From: a virus | Length of the DNA stretch: 64,000 nucleotides | Reading direction: 5' to 3' (one strand) | IMG/VR virus record: IMGVR_UViG_3300027973_000059 | Coordinates: 1-64,000 of that record | Shown here: positions 6,955 through 13,952 of the stretch, one piece after another | Layout of the letters: every line of letters begins with the position of its first letter | Position numbering within the stretch: position 1 is the stretch's first letter | The notes under the pieces: generated by a model | What the model saw: only the letters and a program-made list of their open reading frames with translations | The model's database searches: none | Told to the model about the DNA's origin: nothing | Translations under genes and position numbers: made by a program

Positions 6955-7500
6955 TTATTTTTCAATAAATTTCTTTTTTACCAAGTTTAGCTTTGCCCTA
7001 TATTCTAGAATTAAGCCCTTTAGCTCATCTTTTGTAGGTTTTACTGTTTGCCTAGCTGTTTCTCTTAAATAATCAACTACAGCATTATTTTCTTCGTGTA
7101 ATTTGTATTCAAACTCTTCTATATTACCAGTTTTAAAGTAATTACATTCCATACATTGTGGTCTGCAATTTTGTTCTAACCATCTAGTGCTTAAATTTGA
7201 CCTACCCATAAAATGACCGCATTGTATTTCTGCAATAGTGTGTTTTTTACCACAAGTATAACATTCAACAATACCTGTTTTATCTGCATATCTATTTCTA
7301 ATGTACTGGCTAAATACATGGTCAAGGTCTTGGACAAGATTTTGAAAACTTTCTGTATCATCTTCAAATTCTTCTAATCTTTTTTGCGTAGAGTGTACGG
7401 TGGCGCATTGTTTACACATCTTTTTTGAAAACCAATAATCAATATTGCCACAATTAACACAACGCTTTTTCTTTGTTATTATTGTACTGTTATATGCCAT
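6955..7500 (-). CDS. ninG: NinG/Rap recombination protein
   Basis: A 181-residue protein with clear NinG-family features. NinG (Rap) of lambda is a Holliday-junction nuclease that promotes phage recombination. The N-terminal zinc-binding part has CVNCGNIDYW and MCKQC. The core carries LDHVFSQYIRNRYADKTG, then CYTCGKKHTIAEIQCGHFMGRSNLSTRW, NCRPQCMECNYFKTGN, the conserved HNH-like Cys/His cluster. It is last in its operon, before a terminator. Confidence 0.85.
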   Translation of the reverse strand: MAYNSTIITKKKRCVNCGNIDYWFSKKMCKQCATVHSTQKRLEEFEDDTESFQNLVQDLDHVFSQYIRNRYADKTGIVECYTCGKKHTIAEIQCGHFMGRSNLSTRWLEQNCRPQCMECNYFKTGNIEEFEYKLHEENNAVVDYLRETARQTVKPTKDELKGLILEYRAKLNLVKKKFIEK

Positions 7501-7780
7501 GTATTCTAAATTTTAAATGTATATTATCTTCATCCATCATGCTATTACAAACATCTATAGCCATTTTATAGTAAATCTCTTTTGGTATATTATTCTTTTT
7601 AGCCATTTCTTCAACTTTGCAAATATCTGGTCTATTATCATAAACGCTACACATATTATTTATAAGCATTTTACAAGCTCCGTCTTCATCAACATCAAAT
7701 GGAAACTCATCATATGTGAGAAATTTTTTTATTAATCCAACTCTTTTACAACAACATCCACAATTAGTGCAGGGGAACAT
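7490..7780 (-). CDS. YkgJ-like cysteine-cluster protein
   Basis: A 96-residue protein with the YkgJ-family pattern. CTNCGCCCKRVG occurs at the N-terminus (4-15), with further Cys in GACKML, NMCSVYDNRPDIC and DVCNSM. The cluster is thought to bind zinc or an Fe-S centre, and family members are of uncertain function. It overlaps ninG by 11 bp and the upstream gene by 49 bp, so it is part of the same transcript. A role in phage infection is unknown. Confidence 0.65.
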   Translation of the reverse strand: MFPCTNCGCCCKRVGLIKKFLTYDEFPFDVDEDGACKMLINNMCSVYDNRPDICKVEEMAKKNNIPKEIYYKMAIDVCNSMMDEDNIHLKFRIHGI

Positions 7781-7959
7781 TTTTTTATTTTATTTCTTTC
7801 TTGATTTTTAATTACTGTTTTATCTAATTTTTCTTGACCTTTTTTACTAGTGTATAACATTTGTATATCAAAGTAAAAATCTTTTTTATCATCTTTCGTT
7901 AAATCAGGATGATTTCTTATCCTGTGCATTATTTCATCTTCTGTTATCCATCTTTCCAT
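7732..7959 (-). CDS. Small unknown basic protein
   Basis: A 75-residue protein starting MERWITEDEIMHRIRNHPDLTKDDKKDFYF. The frame can be extended to a TTG at 8019, but that overlaps the upstream small gene. The ATG at 7959 follows its stop by 23 nt with an A-rich leader and is preferred. The sequence is mostly helical and basic, with no recognised family. Confidence 0.5.
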   Translation of the reverse strand: MERWITEDEIMHRIRNHPDLTKDDKKDFYFDIQMLYTSKKGQEKLDKTVIKNQERNKIKKCSPALIVDVVVKELD

Positions 7960-7982
7960 TATTTTATTTTTTTTGTTTATTT

Positions 7983-8099
7983 TTAATCCATCCATTTCCC
8001 GTGTTTTCTTAAATGCCAAAATCTATGCTTTATTACTTCAATAATAATACCCATTAAAGTATTAGCTTCATAAGTTCCTTCATTAATTATTAATTTCAT
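7983..8099 (-). CDS. Very small ORF, first in ninG operon
   Basis: A 38-residue frame (MKLIINEGTYEANTLMGIII...) starting 22 bp downstream of the TAGCTTTG promoter. It has a hydrophobic stretch and a basic end, HRFWHLRKHGKW. Position directly behind the promoter supports translation. Function unknown. Confidence 0.45.
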   Translation of the reverse strand: MKLIINEGTYEANTLMGIIIEVIKHRFWHLRKHGKWMD

Positions 8100-8120
8100 A
8101 AGTTATTTGTTTTAGTTAGG

Positions 8121-8128
8121 CAAAGCTA
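8121..8128 (-). promoter_or_regulatory. Promoter core (TAGCTTTG) for ninG operon
   Basis: Minus-strand TAGCTTTG matches TAnnTTTG, 22 bp upstream of the first minus-strand ATG at 8099. Confidence 0.55.
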
Positions 8129-8173
8129 ATTAATTAAATTAAATAAATAAAAAATATTTTTCAAAAAATAAAT

Positions 8174-8204
8174 TTTGTAATTAAAAATAAAGTTCATTAC
8201 TTTG
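8174..8204 (+). promoter_or_regulatory. Promoter for replication operon
   Basis: TTTG (8174-8177), 19 bp, then TTACTTTG (8197-8204), one mismatch to TAnnTTTG. The ATG at 8224 follows 20 bp later. It is divergent from the ninG-operon promoter at 8121-8128. Confidence 0.55.
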
Positions 8205-8223
8205 CTACTCAATCAAATTATTT

Positions 8224-8421
8224 ATGAAAAACTCAAATGTAAAAGACGAGATTCTTCTCTATCTTGAACAAGAAGAACGACCGCTAGCTTGGCTTTCAAG
8301 AAAAACAGAAATCCCATACCCTACGCTTTATTCAATTTTTATTCAGAGGATAATGAATCTGTCTGATACAAATTTAGCAAAGATAAATAGAGCAATGGAC
8401 ACTGATTTTATTAATGATTAA
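8224..8421 (+). CDS. Cro/CI-like helix-turn-helix protein
   Basis: A 65-residue protein in which RPLAWLSRKTEIPYPTLYSIF reads as a helix-turn-helix with recognition helix YPTLYSIF, followed by a short dimerisation-like helix. Size and fold fit a Cro/XRE-type repressor. It is the first gene of the replication operon and faces the divergent ninG operon, so it may regulate both promoters in the 8100-8223 gap. Confidence 0.6.
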   Translation: MKNSNVKDEILLYLEQEERPLAWLSRKTEIPYPTLYSIFIQRIMNLSDTNLAKINRAMDTDFIND

Positions 8422-8430
8422 TTTAAGAAA

Positions 8431-9174
8431 ATGGCTAAGAGATTTACTGATACTGAAAAGTGGAAAAAACCTTTTATAAGGGGCTTACAAGGGGCTTATA
8501 AGCTCCTTTGGCTATATATTTGTGATGATTGTGACCATGCAGGGGTATGGCAAGTTGATATTGATGTAGCGCAGATAAGAATAGGAGAAAAAATTGATTT
8601 AAAAGAGGCTATTAAAAGTTTTGATGAAAAGATTATAATTTTTGATAAGGGGAATAAATGGTTTATACCTTCTTTTATTGAATTTCAATACCCTTCTGGT
8701 TTAAATCCAGACAATAGAGCGCATAATAGTATAATCATATTGCTTGAAAAAAATAATTTGCTAGATAAACAAAATAAGCCCCTTACAAGGCCCTTACAAG
8801 GGCGTAAGGATATGGATATGGTTAAGGATATGGATATGGATATGGTTAAAGGGACAAAAAAAATTAAAATTTCATTTATTGGGGAAGAAATTATACAATA
8901 TTGGGATTTATGGAAAGATTACAAAAGCAAACAATTTAAATTTAATTATAAAACAGTTCAAAGCGAGCAAGCTGCATTTGATGATTTAGTTAGGCTGTCT
9001 GAAAAAAATTGTGAAAATGCTATTGAAATTATAAAACAATCTATGGCAAATGGGTGGAAAGGGCTATTTGAGCTTAAAATAAGCCAAAATAAGCCACTTT
9101 CTCGAAGAATTGATAATAAGTATCAAAACGAATTAGAAACCGCTAGAAACGCCTTTAAACCAATTTCTGAATAA
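8431..9174 (+). CDS. Replication initiator / helicase-loader-like protein
   Basis: A 247-residue protein whose N-terminus (MAKRFTDTEKWKKPFIRGL, KLLWLYICDDCDHAGVWQVD) is typical of a protein found at the start of replication modules in Bacteroidota phages and probably forms a winged helix. The C-terminus (AIEIIKQSMANGWKGLFELK) resembles DnaD/DnaT-type domains that contact helicase. The linker (near residues 115-145) is encoded by repeated DNA that may be an origin. It overlaps the primase-helicase gene by one base. Assignment rests on context and weak pattern similarity. Confidence 0.55.
   Translation: MAKRFTDTEKWKKPFIRGLQGAYKLLWLYICDDCDHAGVWQVDIDVAQIRIGEKIDLKEAIKSFDEKIIIFDKGNKWFIPSFIEFQYPSGLNPDNRAHNSIIILLEKNNLLDKQNKPLTRPLQGRKDMDMVKDMDMDMVKGTKKIKISFIGEEIIQYWDLWKDYKSKQFKFNYKTVQSEQAAFDDLVRLSEKNCENAIEIIKQSMANGWKGLFELKISQNKPLSRRIDNKYQNELETARNAFKPISE
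8478..8854 (+). repeat. Iteron-like repeats inside initiator gene, origin candidate
   Basis: CTTACAAGG occurs at 8484-8492, 8782-8790 and 8793-8801, close to related GGGGCTTA copies. From 8808 a purine-rich tract repeats GGATATGG several times with ATGGTTAA twice. Repeats within an initiator gene recall lambda-type origins. Function is inferred. Confidence 0.4.
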
Positions 9175-11033
9175 TGATAACAATTTTTAAAAACATTTTT
9201 TCTAAGGAACCAAATTACATTTCTGTTGAAGCCGCGTTAAAAAGAATACAAGAAGGTAAAAGTAAATCAACTGTATCTGAAATCAGAGGAACAATTGATA
9301 AAGAAAAAGCAAATAAGATTAAACTTAACCTTCCTTCGGTTTGTTTTAGTGGTAAATTTGGTCCCGATAGAACGGATGCTCAGTTAATTACGCATAGTGG
9401 TTACATAGTTTTGGATTTTGACAATGTATTTGAGCTTAGGGATAAGCAAAATGAGATTATATCAAATCAATTTGTTTATGCTTGCTGGATTAGCCCTTCT
9501 GGTAACGGATTAAAAGCTTTGGTAAAAGTAGCAAATGGGGTAAAACATAGAGAACATTTTCAAGCATTACAAGAAGTGTTTCCAGAGATTGACCGAAGCG
9601 GAATTAACCAAAGTAGAGTTTGTTATGAAAGCTATGACCCTGAAATTTACATAAATGACAAGGCTGAGGTTTTTAAGAAGATTAAAAAAACTGAAAAGGT
9701 TGTTATTTATGAGAAAAACGATGATGACCAAAAGATATTTAAGAATGTTTTGACTTGGTTATCTAATAAAAATGAGGCTTTTGTTACAGGAGAAAGGAAT
9801 AATTTTATATTTAAATTAGCTTCAGCTTGTTGTCGTTTTGGTATTAATGAAACCGCAGCAAATTCTATGATTCATATGGAGTTTATAACCAATTCGGAGT
9901 TCACAAAAAGCGAAGCAGATAGAGCAATACGCTCGGCATACAAGGCTAATTCAAAAAACTTTGGAAGTGCATCATTTGATAAAGAAATATTAGTTGATAA
10001 AGTTTCTAGAAAGGAAATTGAAGTTGAAAAAGCCGTATTTGATGAAGGGTTAAAGTTAAAAGATGTTATTTATGGTATTGATGTAAAAGAGCAAGCTTTG
10101 AGAATTTATGATGAAGGCTATGCAAAAGTAGATGGAATTGGCGTACCCGATTTAGATGATAAATTTAAACCAAAGAGAGGGGAGATTACAGTTCTTACTG
10201 GTATTGGTAACTATGGTAAATCTTCGTTTAAAAAGTGGTATCAAGCAATGCGTATAATGTTGTACGGAGAAAAGTTTGCTACATTTTCACCAGAAGATAA
10301 TCCACCTGAAGAATACTACCATGACTTTGTAGAGATTATTTTAGGATGTGATTGTAGTCCTGCAAATCCACATAGACCATCTAAGCAAGTTTATGAATAT
10401 GTTTACGATTTAGTGTGCAAGCATATATTTTATGTTTATCCTAAAGATGTATCGCCTACTCCACAATATGTGATGGAAGTGTTTTTAGAATTAATTGTAA
10501 AAGAGAATGTAGATGGCGTAGATATTGACCCATTCAATCAGTTAACAAATGAATATCAAAAGTTTTCAAGGAGTGATAAATATCTTGAGTGGGTATTGTC
10601 TGTATTCTCAAGATTTGCACAGATAAATAATATTTTCTTTTGGATAATTGCTCACCCTGTTAAAATGATTAAAGCTTCTGATGGTAACTATCCATGTCCA
10701 GATGTGTTTGATTTGACTGATGGCGCAATGTGGAACAATAAGTTAGATAATATTCTTGTATATCATAGACCTTTTGCACAAACAGACCCTAGCAATCCGT
10801 CTTGTGAATTTCATAGTAAAAAGATTAGAAGACAAAAGATTGTTGGTAAAAAAGGGTTTATTTTATTTCAAATGTATTTTCAAACAAGAAGATTTTTATT
10901 TAATGGATTAGATTCTTTGCAGAAAATAATTAATGATAAGAATATAGTTTTAAGACCTGATGCGTCAGTTCAAAAAACATTTGATAATTGGGTGCCTTAC
11001 AAAGATGATAATGGAACAGAAATTAATTTTTAA
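9174..11033 (+). CDS. BT4734-like primase fused to RecA-fold helicase
   Basis: A 619-residue protein. Residues about 15-165 resemble the BT4734/VirE N-terminal primase-like domain (SVCFSGKFGPDRTDAQLITHSGYIVLDFDN, then ACWISPSGNGLKALVKV). Residues about 185-265 look like a helical primase C-terminal region (ERNNFIFKLASACCRFG). The helicase part has Walker A GIGNYGKSS near 344-352, a Walker-B-like strand VDGVDIDPFNQL near 443-454, and IIAHP as a motif-3-like strand. It probably unwinds DNA and primes synthesis at the phage fork. Lies between initiator and SSB. Confidence 0.7.
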   Translation: MITIFKNIFSKEPNYISVEAALKRIQEGKSKSTVSEIRGTIDKEKANKIKLNLPSVCFSGKFGPDRTDAQLITHSGYIVLDFDNVFELRDKQNEIISNQFVYACWISPSGNGLKALVKVANGVKHREHFQALQEVFPEIDRSGINQSRVCYESYDPEIYINDKAEVFKKIKKTEKVVIYEKNDDDQKIFKNVLTWLSNKNEAFVTGERNNFIFKLASACCRFGINETAANSMIHMEFITNSEFTKSEADRAIRSAYKANSKNFGSASFDKEILVDKVSRKEIEVEKAVFDEGLKLKDVIYGIDVKEQALRIYDEGYAKVDGIGVPDLDDKFKPKRGEITVLTGIGNYGKSSFKKWYQAMRIMLYGEKFATFSPEDNPPEEYYHDFVEIILGCDCSPANPHRPSKQVYEYVYDLVCKHIFYVYPKDVSPTPQYVMEVFLELIVKENVDGVDIDPFNQLTNEYQKFSRSDKYLEWVLSVFSRFAQINNIFFWIIAHPVKMIKASDGNYPCPDVFDLTDGAMWNNKLDNILVYHRPFAQTDPSNPSCEFHSKKIRRQKIVGKKGFILFQMYFQTRRFLFNGLDSLQKIINDKNIVLRPDASVQKTFDNWVPYKDDNGTEINF

Positions 11034-11050
11034 TAATAAAACAAAACACA

Positions 11051-11389
11051 ATGATTAGAATTTCAGTAATCGGAAGATTAGGACAAGATGCAACAGTAAA
11101 CAATGTAAATGAAAAAACAGTAATTAATTTTTCAATGGCTTACAGCGAAAAGTTTAAAAACCAACAAGGACAAGAGGTAGATAAAACAACTTGGGTTTCT
11201 TGCGCTTACTGGACTGACAAAACCAACGTAGCCAACTATCTTAAAAAAGGTACTTTGATTTACATGGAAGGGAAGCCAGAGGCAAAAACATATTTGAATG
11301 ATAAGACCAAAGAAACAGTGGCTCAACTCCATGCTAGGGTTACAAGCTTGCAATTATTATCTAGCAAATTAGATGAAAACCAAATTTAA
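11051..11389 (+). CDS. ssb: Single-stranded DNA-binding protein
   Basis: A 112-residue OB-fold protein: MIRISVIGRLGQDATV, INFSMAYSEK, TTWVSCAYWTDKTNVANYLKKG, IYMEGKPEAKTY, VTSLQLLSS. These are the conserved SSB strands. The acidic DDIPF-type tail that recruits host partners is missing; the protein ends SSKLDENQI. It follows the primase-helicase by 17 bp and overlaps the next gene by one base. Confidence 0.9.
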   Translation: MIRISVIGRLGQDATVNNVNEKTVINFSMAYSEKFKNQQGQEVDKTTWVSCAYWTDKTNVANYLKKGTLIYMEGKPEAKTYLNDKTKETVAQLHARVTSLQLLSSKLDENQI

Positions 11390-11613
11390 TGTATATTCAC
11401 GAATTAAATAACCCAATAGATGTTGAAACACCACTTGGATACGGGAAAGCAATCGCATGGCTCGACTACGGAAGCGACACAAACACTGTTTGGAAAGTCA
11501 TACTATACCACAACGGCATGGTGCGGAACTTTTACGATGACGACATACTTGTTTACCCCAATAAAATGGACGGCGGGGAATTAGATAAAAATTATTTTAA
11601 AAACAAACAATAA
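11389..11613 (+). CDS. Small unknown acidic protein
   Basis: A 74-residue protein (MYIHELNNPIDVETPLGYGKAIAWLDYG) with a beta-rich pattern, resembling small phage proteins translated behind ssb. Its codons are more GC-rich than those of its neighbours. ATG and TAA overlaps couple it to both neighbours. Function unknown. Confidence 0.55.
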   Translation: MYIHELNNPIDVETPLGYGKAIAWLDYGSDTNTVWKVILYHNGMVRNFYDDDILVYPNKMDGGELDKNYFKNKQ

Positions 11614-11732
11614 TGGCAAAACTTACAAATTCATCCAAGGTTACATTTGGAACAAAAAAATCAGGAAGAGCAAAAAAATCTTATAACAAACATTCACCCC
11701 GTCCAAAACAATATAGAGGGCAGGGCAGATAA
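11613..11732 (+). CDS. Small basic phage protein (KKSYNKHSPRPKQYRGQGR type)
   Basis: A 39-residue, very basic ORF starting MAKLTNSSKVTFGTKKSGR and ending KQYRGQGR. I recognise it as a short conserved protein of Bacteroidota phages. The high positive charge suggests nucleic-acid binding. It starts within the stop of the preceding gene (TAATG). Confidence 0.55.
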   Translation: MAKLTNSSKVTFGTKKSGRAKKSYNKHSPRPKQYRGQGR

Positions 11733-11741
11733 AATAAATAT

Positions 11742-11876
11742 ATGAATAATAAAGCCGCAAAAAAACTAAGAAGATTAGCAATTGCTATTGCCGCAGCTAA
11801 TGGTAAAATTGAAGACTCTGAAAGAATCTACAAGAATTTAAAAACAGTGCATAAAGAAAATAAAAAAAGCCCCTAA
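11742..11876 (+). CDS. Small unknown protein
   Basis: A 44-residue basic, helical ORF (MNNKAAKKLRRLAIAIAAANG...). Its 3' end overlaps the terminator hairpin of the opposing gene at 11894. No family recognised. Confidence 0.45.
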   Translation: MNNKAAKKLRRLAIAIAAANGKIEDSERIYKNLKTVHKENKKSP

Positions 11877-11887
11877 TGAAAGGGGCT
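11862..11887 (-). terminator. Rho-independent terminator
   Basis: AGCCCCT and AGGGGCT make a 7-bp stem with a 6-nt loop, followed on the minus strand by a T run. It ends the lone minus-strand gene 11894-12139 and lies inside the end of the opposing gene. Confidence 0.75.
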
Positions 11888-11893
11888 AATTTA

Positions 11894-12139
11894 CTAAGCA
11901 TTTGCTGCTGTAAGAACTTGGTTAACTGTAGAAGTTACAATTAATTGTACACTTCTTTGGTTTAAACCAGTTGGAGGAAGAGTAATTACAGAGTTAGCAG
12001 TAGCTCCATTAACAGGGTTTGCGCCTGTGTAAGGAACAACTACAATACCTTGAGATGGGATAGCGCATACTACACCACCCGATGTTGCTGTTGCGTATTG
12101 GTTTCTTTGTAAAACCGTTACTGCGAAAATGTTTGCCAT
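11894..12139 (-). CDS. Monocistronic 81-residue protein, virion-like composition
   Basis: An 81-residue protein (MANIFAVTVLQRNQYATATSGG...) that is small, uncharged, Thr/Val/Ala/Asn-rich and probably all-beta, like a capsid decoration or cement protein. It is the only minus-strand gene between replication and packaging modules, with its own promoter (12183-12190) and terminator (11862-11887). This layout suggests separate, strong or differently timed expression. Function not recognised. Confidence 0.6.
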   Translation of the reverse strand: MANIFAVTVLQRNQYATATSGGVVCAIPSQGIVVVPYTGANPVNGATANSVITLPPTGLNQRSVQLIVTSTVNQVLTAANA

Positions 12140-12182
12140 TTTGTTTTTGTTTTAATTGTTATATAATATATAATTGGCTTAG

Positions 12183-12190
12183 CAAATATA
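12183..12190 (-). promoter_or_regulatory. Promoter core (TATATTTG) for 12139 gene
   Basis: Minus-strand TATATTTG 43 bp upstream of the ATG. It lies back-to-back with the plus-strand promoter at 12197-12226, so the two probably interfere. Confidence 0.5.
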
Positions 12191-12196
12191 ATAAAT

Positions 12197-12226
12197 TTTG
12201 CCAAGTTTATAAAATGTTTAACTTTG
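12197..12226 (+). promoter_or_regulatory. Promoter for packaging operon
   Basis: TTTG (12197-12200), 18 bp, TAACTTTG (12219-12226), then the ATG at 12245. Confidence 0.65.
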
Positions 12227-12244
12227 AATTAAATTAATTAAATT

Positions 12245-12925
12245 ATGAAATTGAAAGCTCCAAGTAATAGAGTAATCATTAAAGTTGACCTAGAAAGTAA
12301 GAATAGCCATACGTTTAAAGATGGTACAAAAATTAAACTAGAAAGAGTATATGATAATTTTAATATGCGTTATGTTAAACCTGTTAATGCTGAGGTTGTT
12401 GATGCTAAAGATATACCTACGGGAGCTGAAATTCTTATCCATCATAATGCTACTCATGATACTTATAAGATTTTTAATTATCAAAGACCTACTACTGAAG
12501 CTTCTTCAGATATTCAATATTTCTCAATACCAATCGAAGAATGTTTTATGTGGAGAGAAGGGAAAGGTTCCATATGGAACGCTTTAAATAATTTTGTTAC
12601 AGCTCTAAGAATATTCAAACCATATAAAGGTATGCTTGAGGGTATTGAACCAGAAGTAATGAATAATAAACTATACATAACTAGCGGTGAGTTGAAGGGT
12701 AAAGCAGTTAATACCGTAATTTCAAGTGATTATGAAATTATATATCAAAATGAAGATGGAACAGAAGGAAGAATTATTAGATTAAGATATTTTCCAGATG
12801 GTAATGATAGAAATGAGATTACAGCTATAAATGATAATTTGACAGAATTAGTTGAAAATGGCGATTTATGGGTAGGGTATAGCAAATCAGATGCAAAACA
12901 ATTAAAAGAAGTAGAATGTCTGTAG
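12245..12925 (+). CDS. Unknown beta-rich protein, first gene of packaging operon
   Basis: A 226-residue protein. Its first 85 residues (APSNRVIIKVDLESKN..., GAEILIHHNATHDTYKIF) resemble GroES-like or small beta-barrel proteins seen upstream of terminase in Bacteroidota phages. The rest contains RYFPDGNDRNEITAIND and a final GDLWVGY strand. It overlaps the next gene by 10 bp. A structural or packaging role is likely from position only. Confidence 0.5.
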   Translation: MKLKAPSNRVIIKVDLESKNSHTFKDGTKIKLERVYDNFNMRYVKPVNAEVVDAKDIPTGAEILIHHNATHDTYKIFNYQRPTTEASSDIQYFSIPIEECFMWREGKGSIWNALNNFVTALRIFKPYKGMLEGIEPEVMNNKLYITSGELKGKAVNTVISSDYEIIYQNEDGTEGRIIRLRYFPDGNDRNEITAINDNLTELVENGDLWVGYSKSDAKQLKEVECL

Positions 12926-13299
12926 AATTAGATAAAATAAAGGATTTAGAGAAACAAGTTGCTTATTTGCAAGGTAAAAACGCCTATTATGAGCAAGATG
13001 GTATTGGTAAGCTATATCATGCCTTGAATAGAAAGGCTAATGAGATGGCTGAGTTATTGAATAAAACTAGTCTTACAGCTATTGATATTGATGACCCTAA
13101 GATTAAGACTTTTGAAAGATTACAGAAAATATGGGCAGATGCTGGTACAATTTCGGCTTCAATTAAAACATTGGAAGTATTAGCCGGAATAAATCAAGAA
13201 GTAACTGACAAAAAAGAGGTCGTTCAAGTTAATAAAAAACCATTTTCACCAGAGAATATGGCTGATGCCGTTGGTGAATTAGCTGGCAAAAGAATATAA
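12916..13299 (+). CDS. Putative terminase small subunit
   Basis: A 127-residue protein with an N-terminal coiled coil (LDKIKDLEKQVAYLQGKN), a helical middle and a C-terminal tail ending in PENMADAVGELAGKRI. Its place just before the large terminase gene, interrupted only by a homing endonuclease, suggests a small terminase, though no helix-turn-helix is obvious. Assignment is by context. Confidence 0.45.
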   Translation: MSVELDKIKDLEKQVAYLQGKNAYYEQDGIGKLYHALNRKANEMAELLNKTSLTAIDIDDPKIKTFERLQKIWADAGTISASIKTLEVLAGINQEVTDKKEVVQVNKKPFSPENMADAVGELAGKRI

Positions 13300-13301
13300 T
13301 T

Positions 13302-13952
13302 ATGAAATGTATTAATTGTAAAATAGATAAAGATTCTTCTGAATTTTATTATAGAAATGATTCAGGCAAATATAGGGCTTCATGTAAGGTTTGTGAAAAA
13401 AACAGAGTAAATAAATATAGATTAGAAAAAATAGATATAATTAAGGAAAAGAAAAAAGAATATTGGAATAAAAATAAAAAAAAATTAAATGAAATTAATA
13501 AAGTAAAATCAGCTAATTATAGGCAAAATAATATTGAAAAAGTCAGAGAATCAGCTAAAAAATGGGCTAAAGAAAATAGACACAAACAGAGAGAATATAC
13601 TAATTATAGGTATAAAAATGACGTTAAATACAATTTAAATATAAAGTTAAGACGAAGGTTATTTATGTCATTAAAAAGGGCAAAAGCAAGTAAAAAGAAT
13701 TATACTATTAAATTATTGGGGTGCGATTTATTATTTTTTAAATCATATATAGAAAGTAAATTTACTGATAATATGAGTTGGGAGAATATATTAAATGGCA
13801 AAATTCATATAGACCATGTTATCCCATGTTCATCTTTTAATTTAGAAAAAAAAGAAGAACAAGAAAAGTGTTTTAATTATTCAAATTTACAGCCTTTATG
13901 GGCTTTGGATAATCTTATAAAAAGTAATAAAACATTATGTATAGAAAAATAG
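13302..13952 (+). CDS. HNH homing endonuclease
   Basis: A 216-residue, very basic protein. The N-terminus has a zinc-finger-like pair, CINCKIDKDSSEFYYR and CKVCEKN. A long Lys/Asn-rich helical linker follows. The C-terminus carries the HNH core HIDHVIPCSSFNL...CFNYSNLQPLWALDNLIKSNK. Free-standing endonucleases of this type spread by cutting alleles lacking them. It lies between the putative small terminase gene and terL and overlaps the terL start by 16 bp, so its insertion may have reshaped that start. Confidence 0.8.
   Translation: MKCINCKIDKDSSEFYYRNDSGKYRASCKVCEKNRVNKYRLEKIDIIKEKKKEYWNKNKKKLNEINKVKSANYRQNNIEKVRESAKKWAKENRHKQREYTNYRYKNDVKYNLNIKLRRRLFMSLKRAKASKKNYTIKLLGCDLLFFKSYIESKFTDNMSWENILNGKIHIDHVIPCSSFNLEKKEEQEKCFNYSNLQPLWALDNLIKSNKTLCIEK

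Noticed and set aside
12351-12587. Leu-rich 78-residue plus-strand ORF inside the 12245 gene
   Set aside because: Shadow frame of a well-supported gene with its own promoter; no independent signal.
13302-13952. Group I intron around the HNH gene at terL
   Set aside because: The endonuclease has its own start, the flanking genes are complete without splicing, and no intron core pairing was evident.
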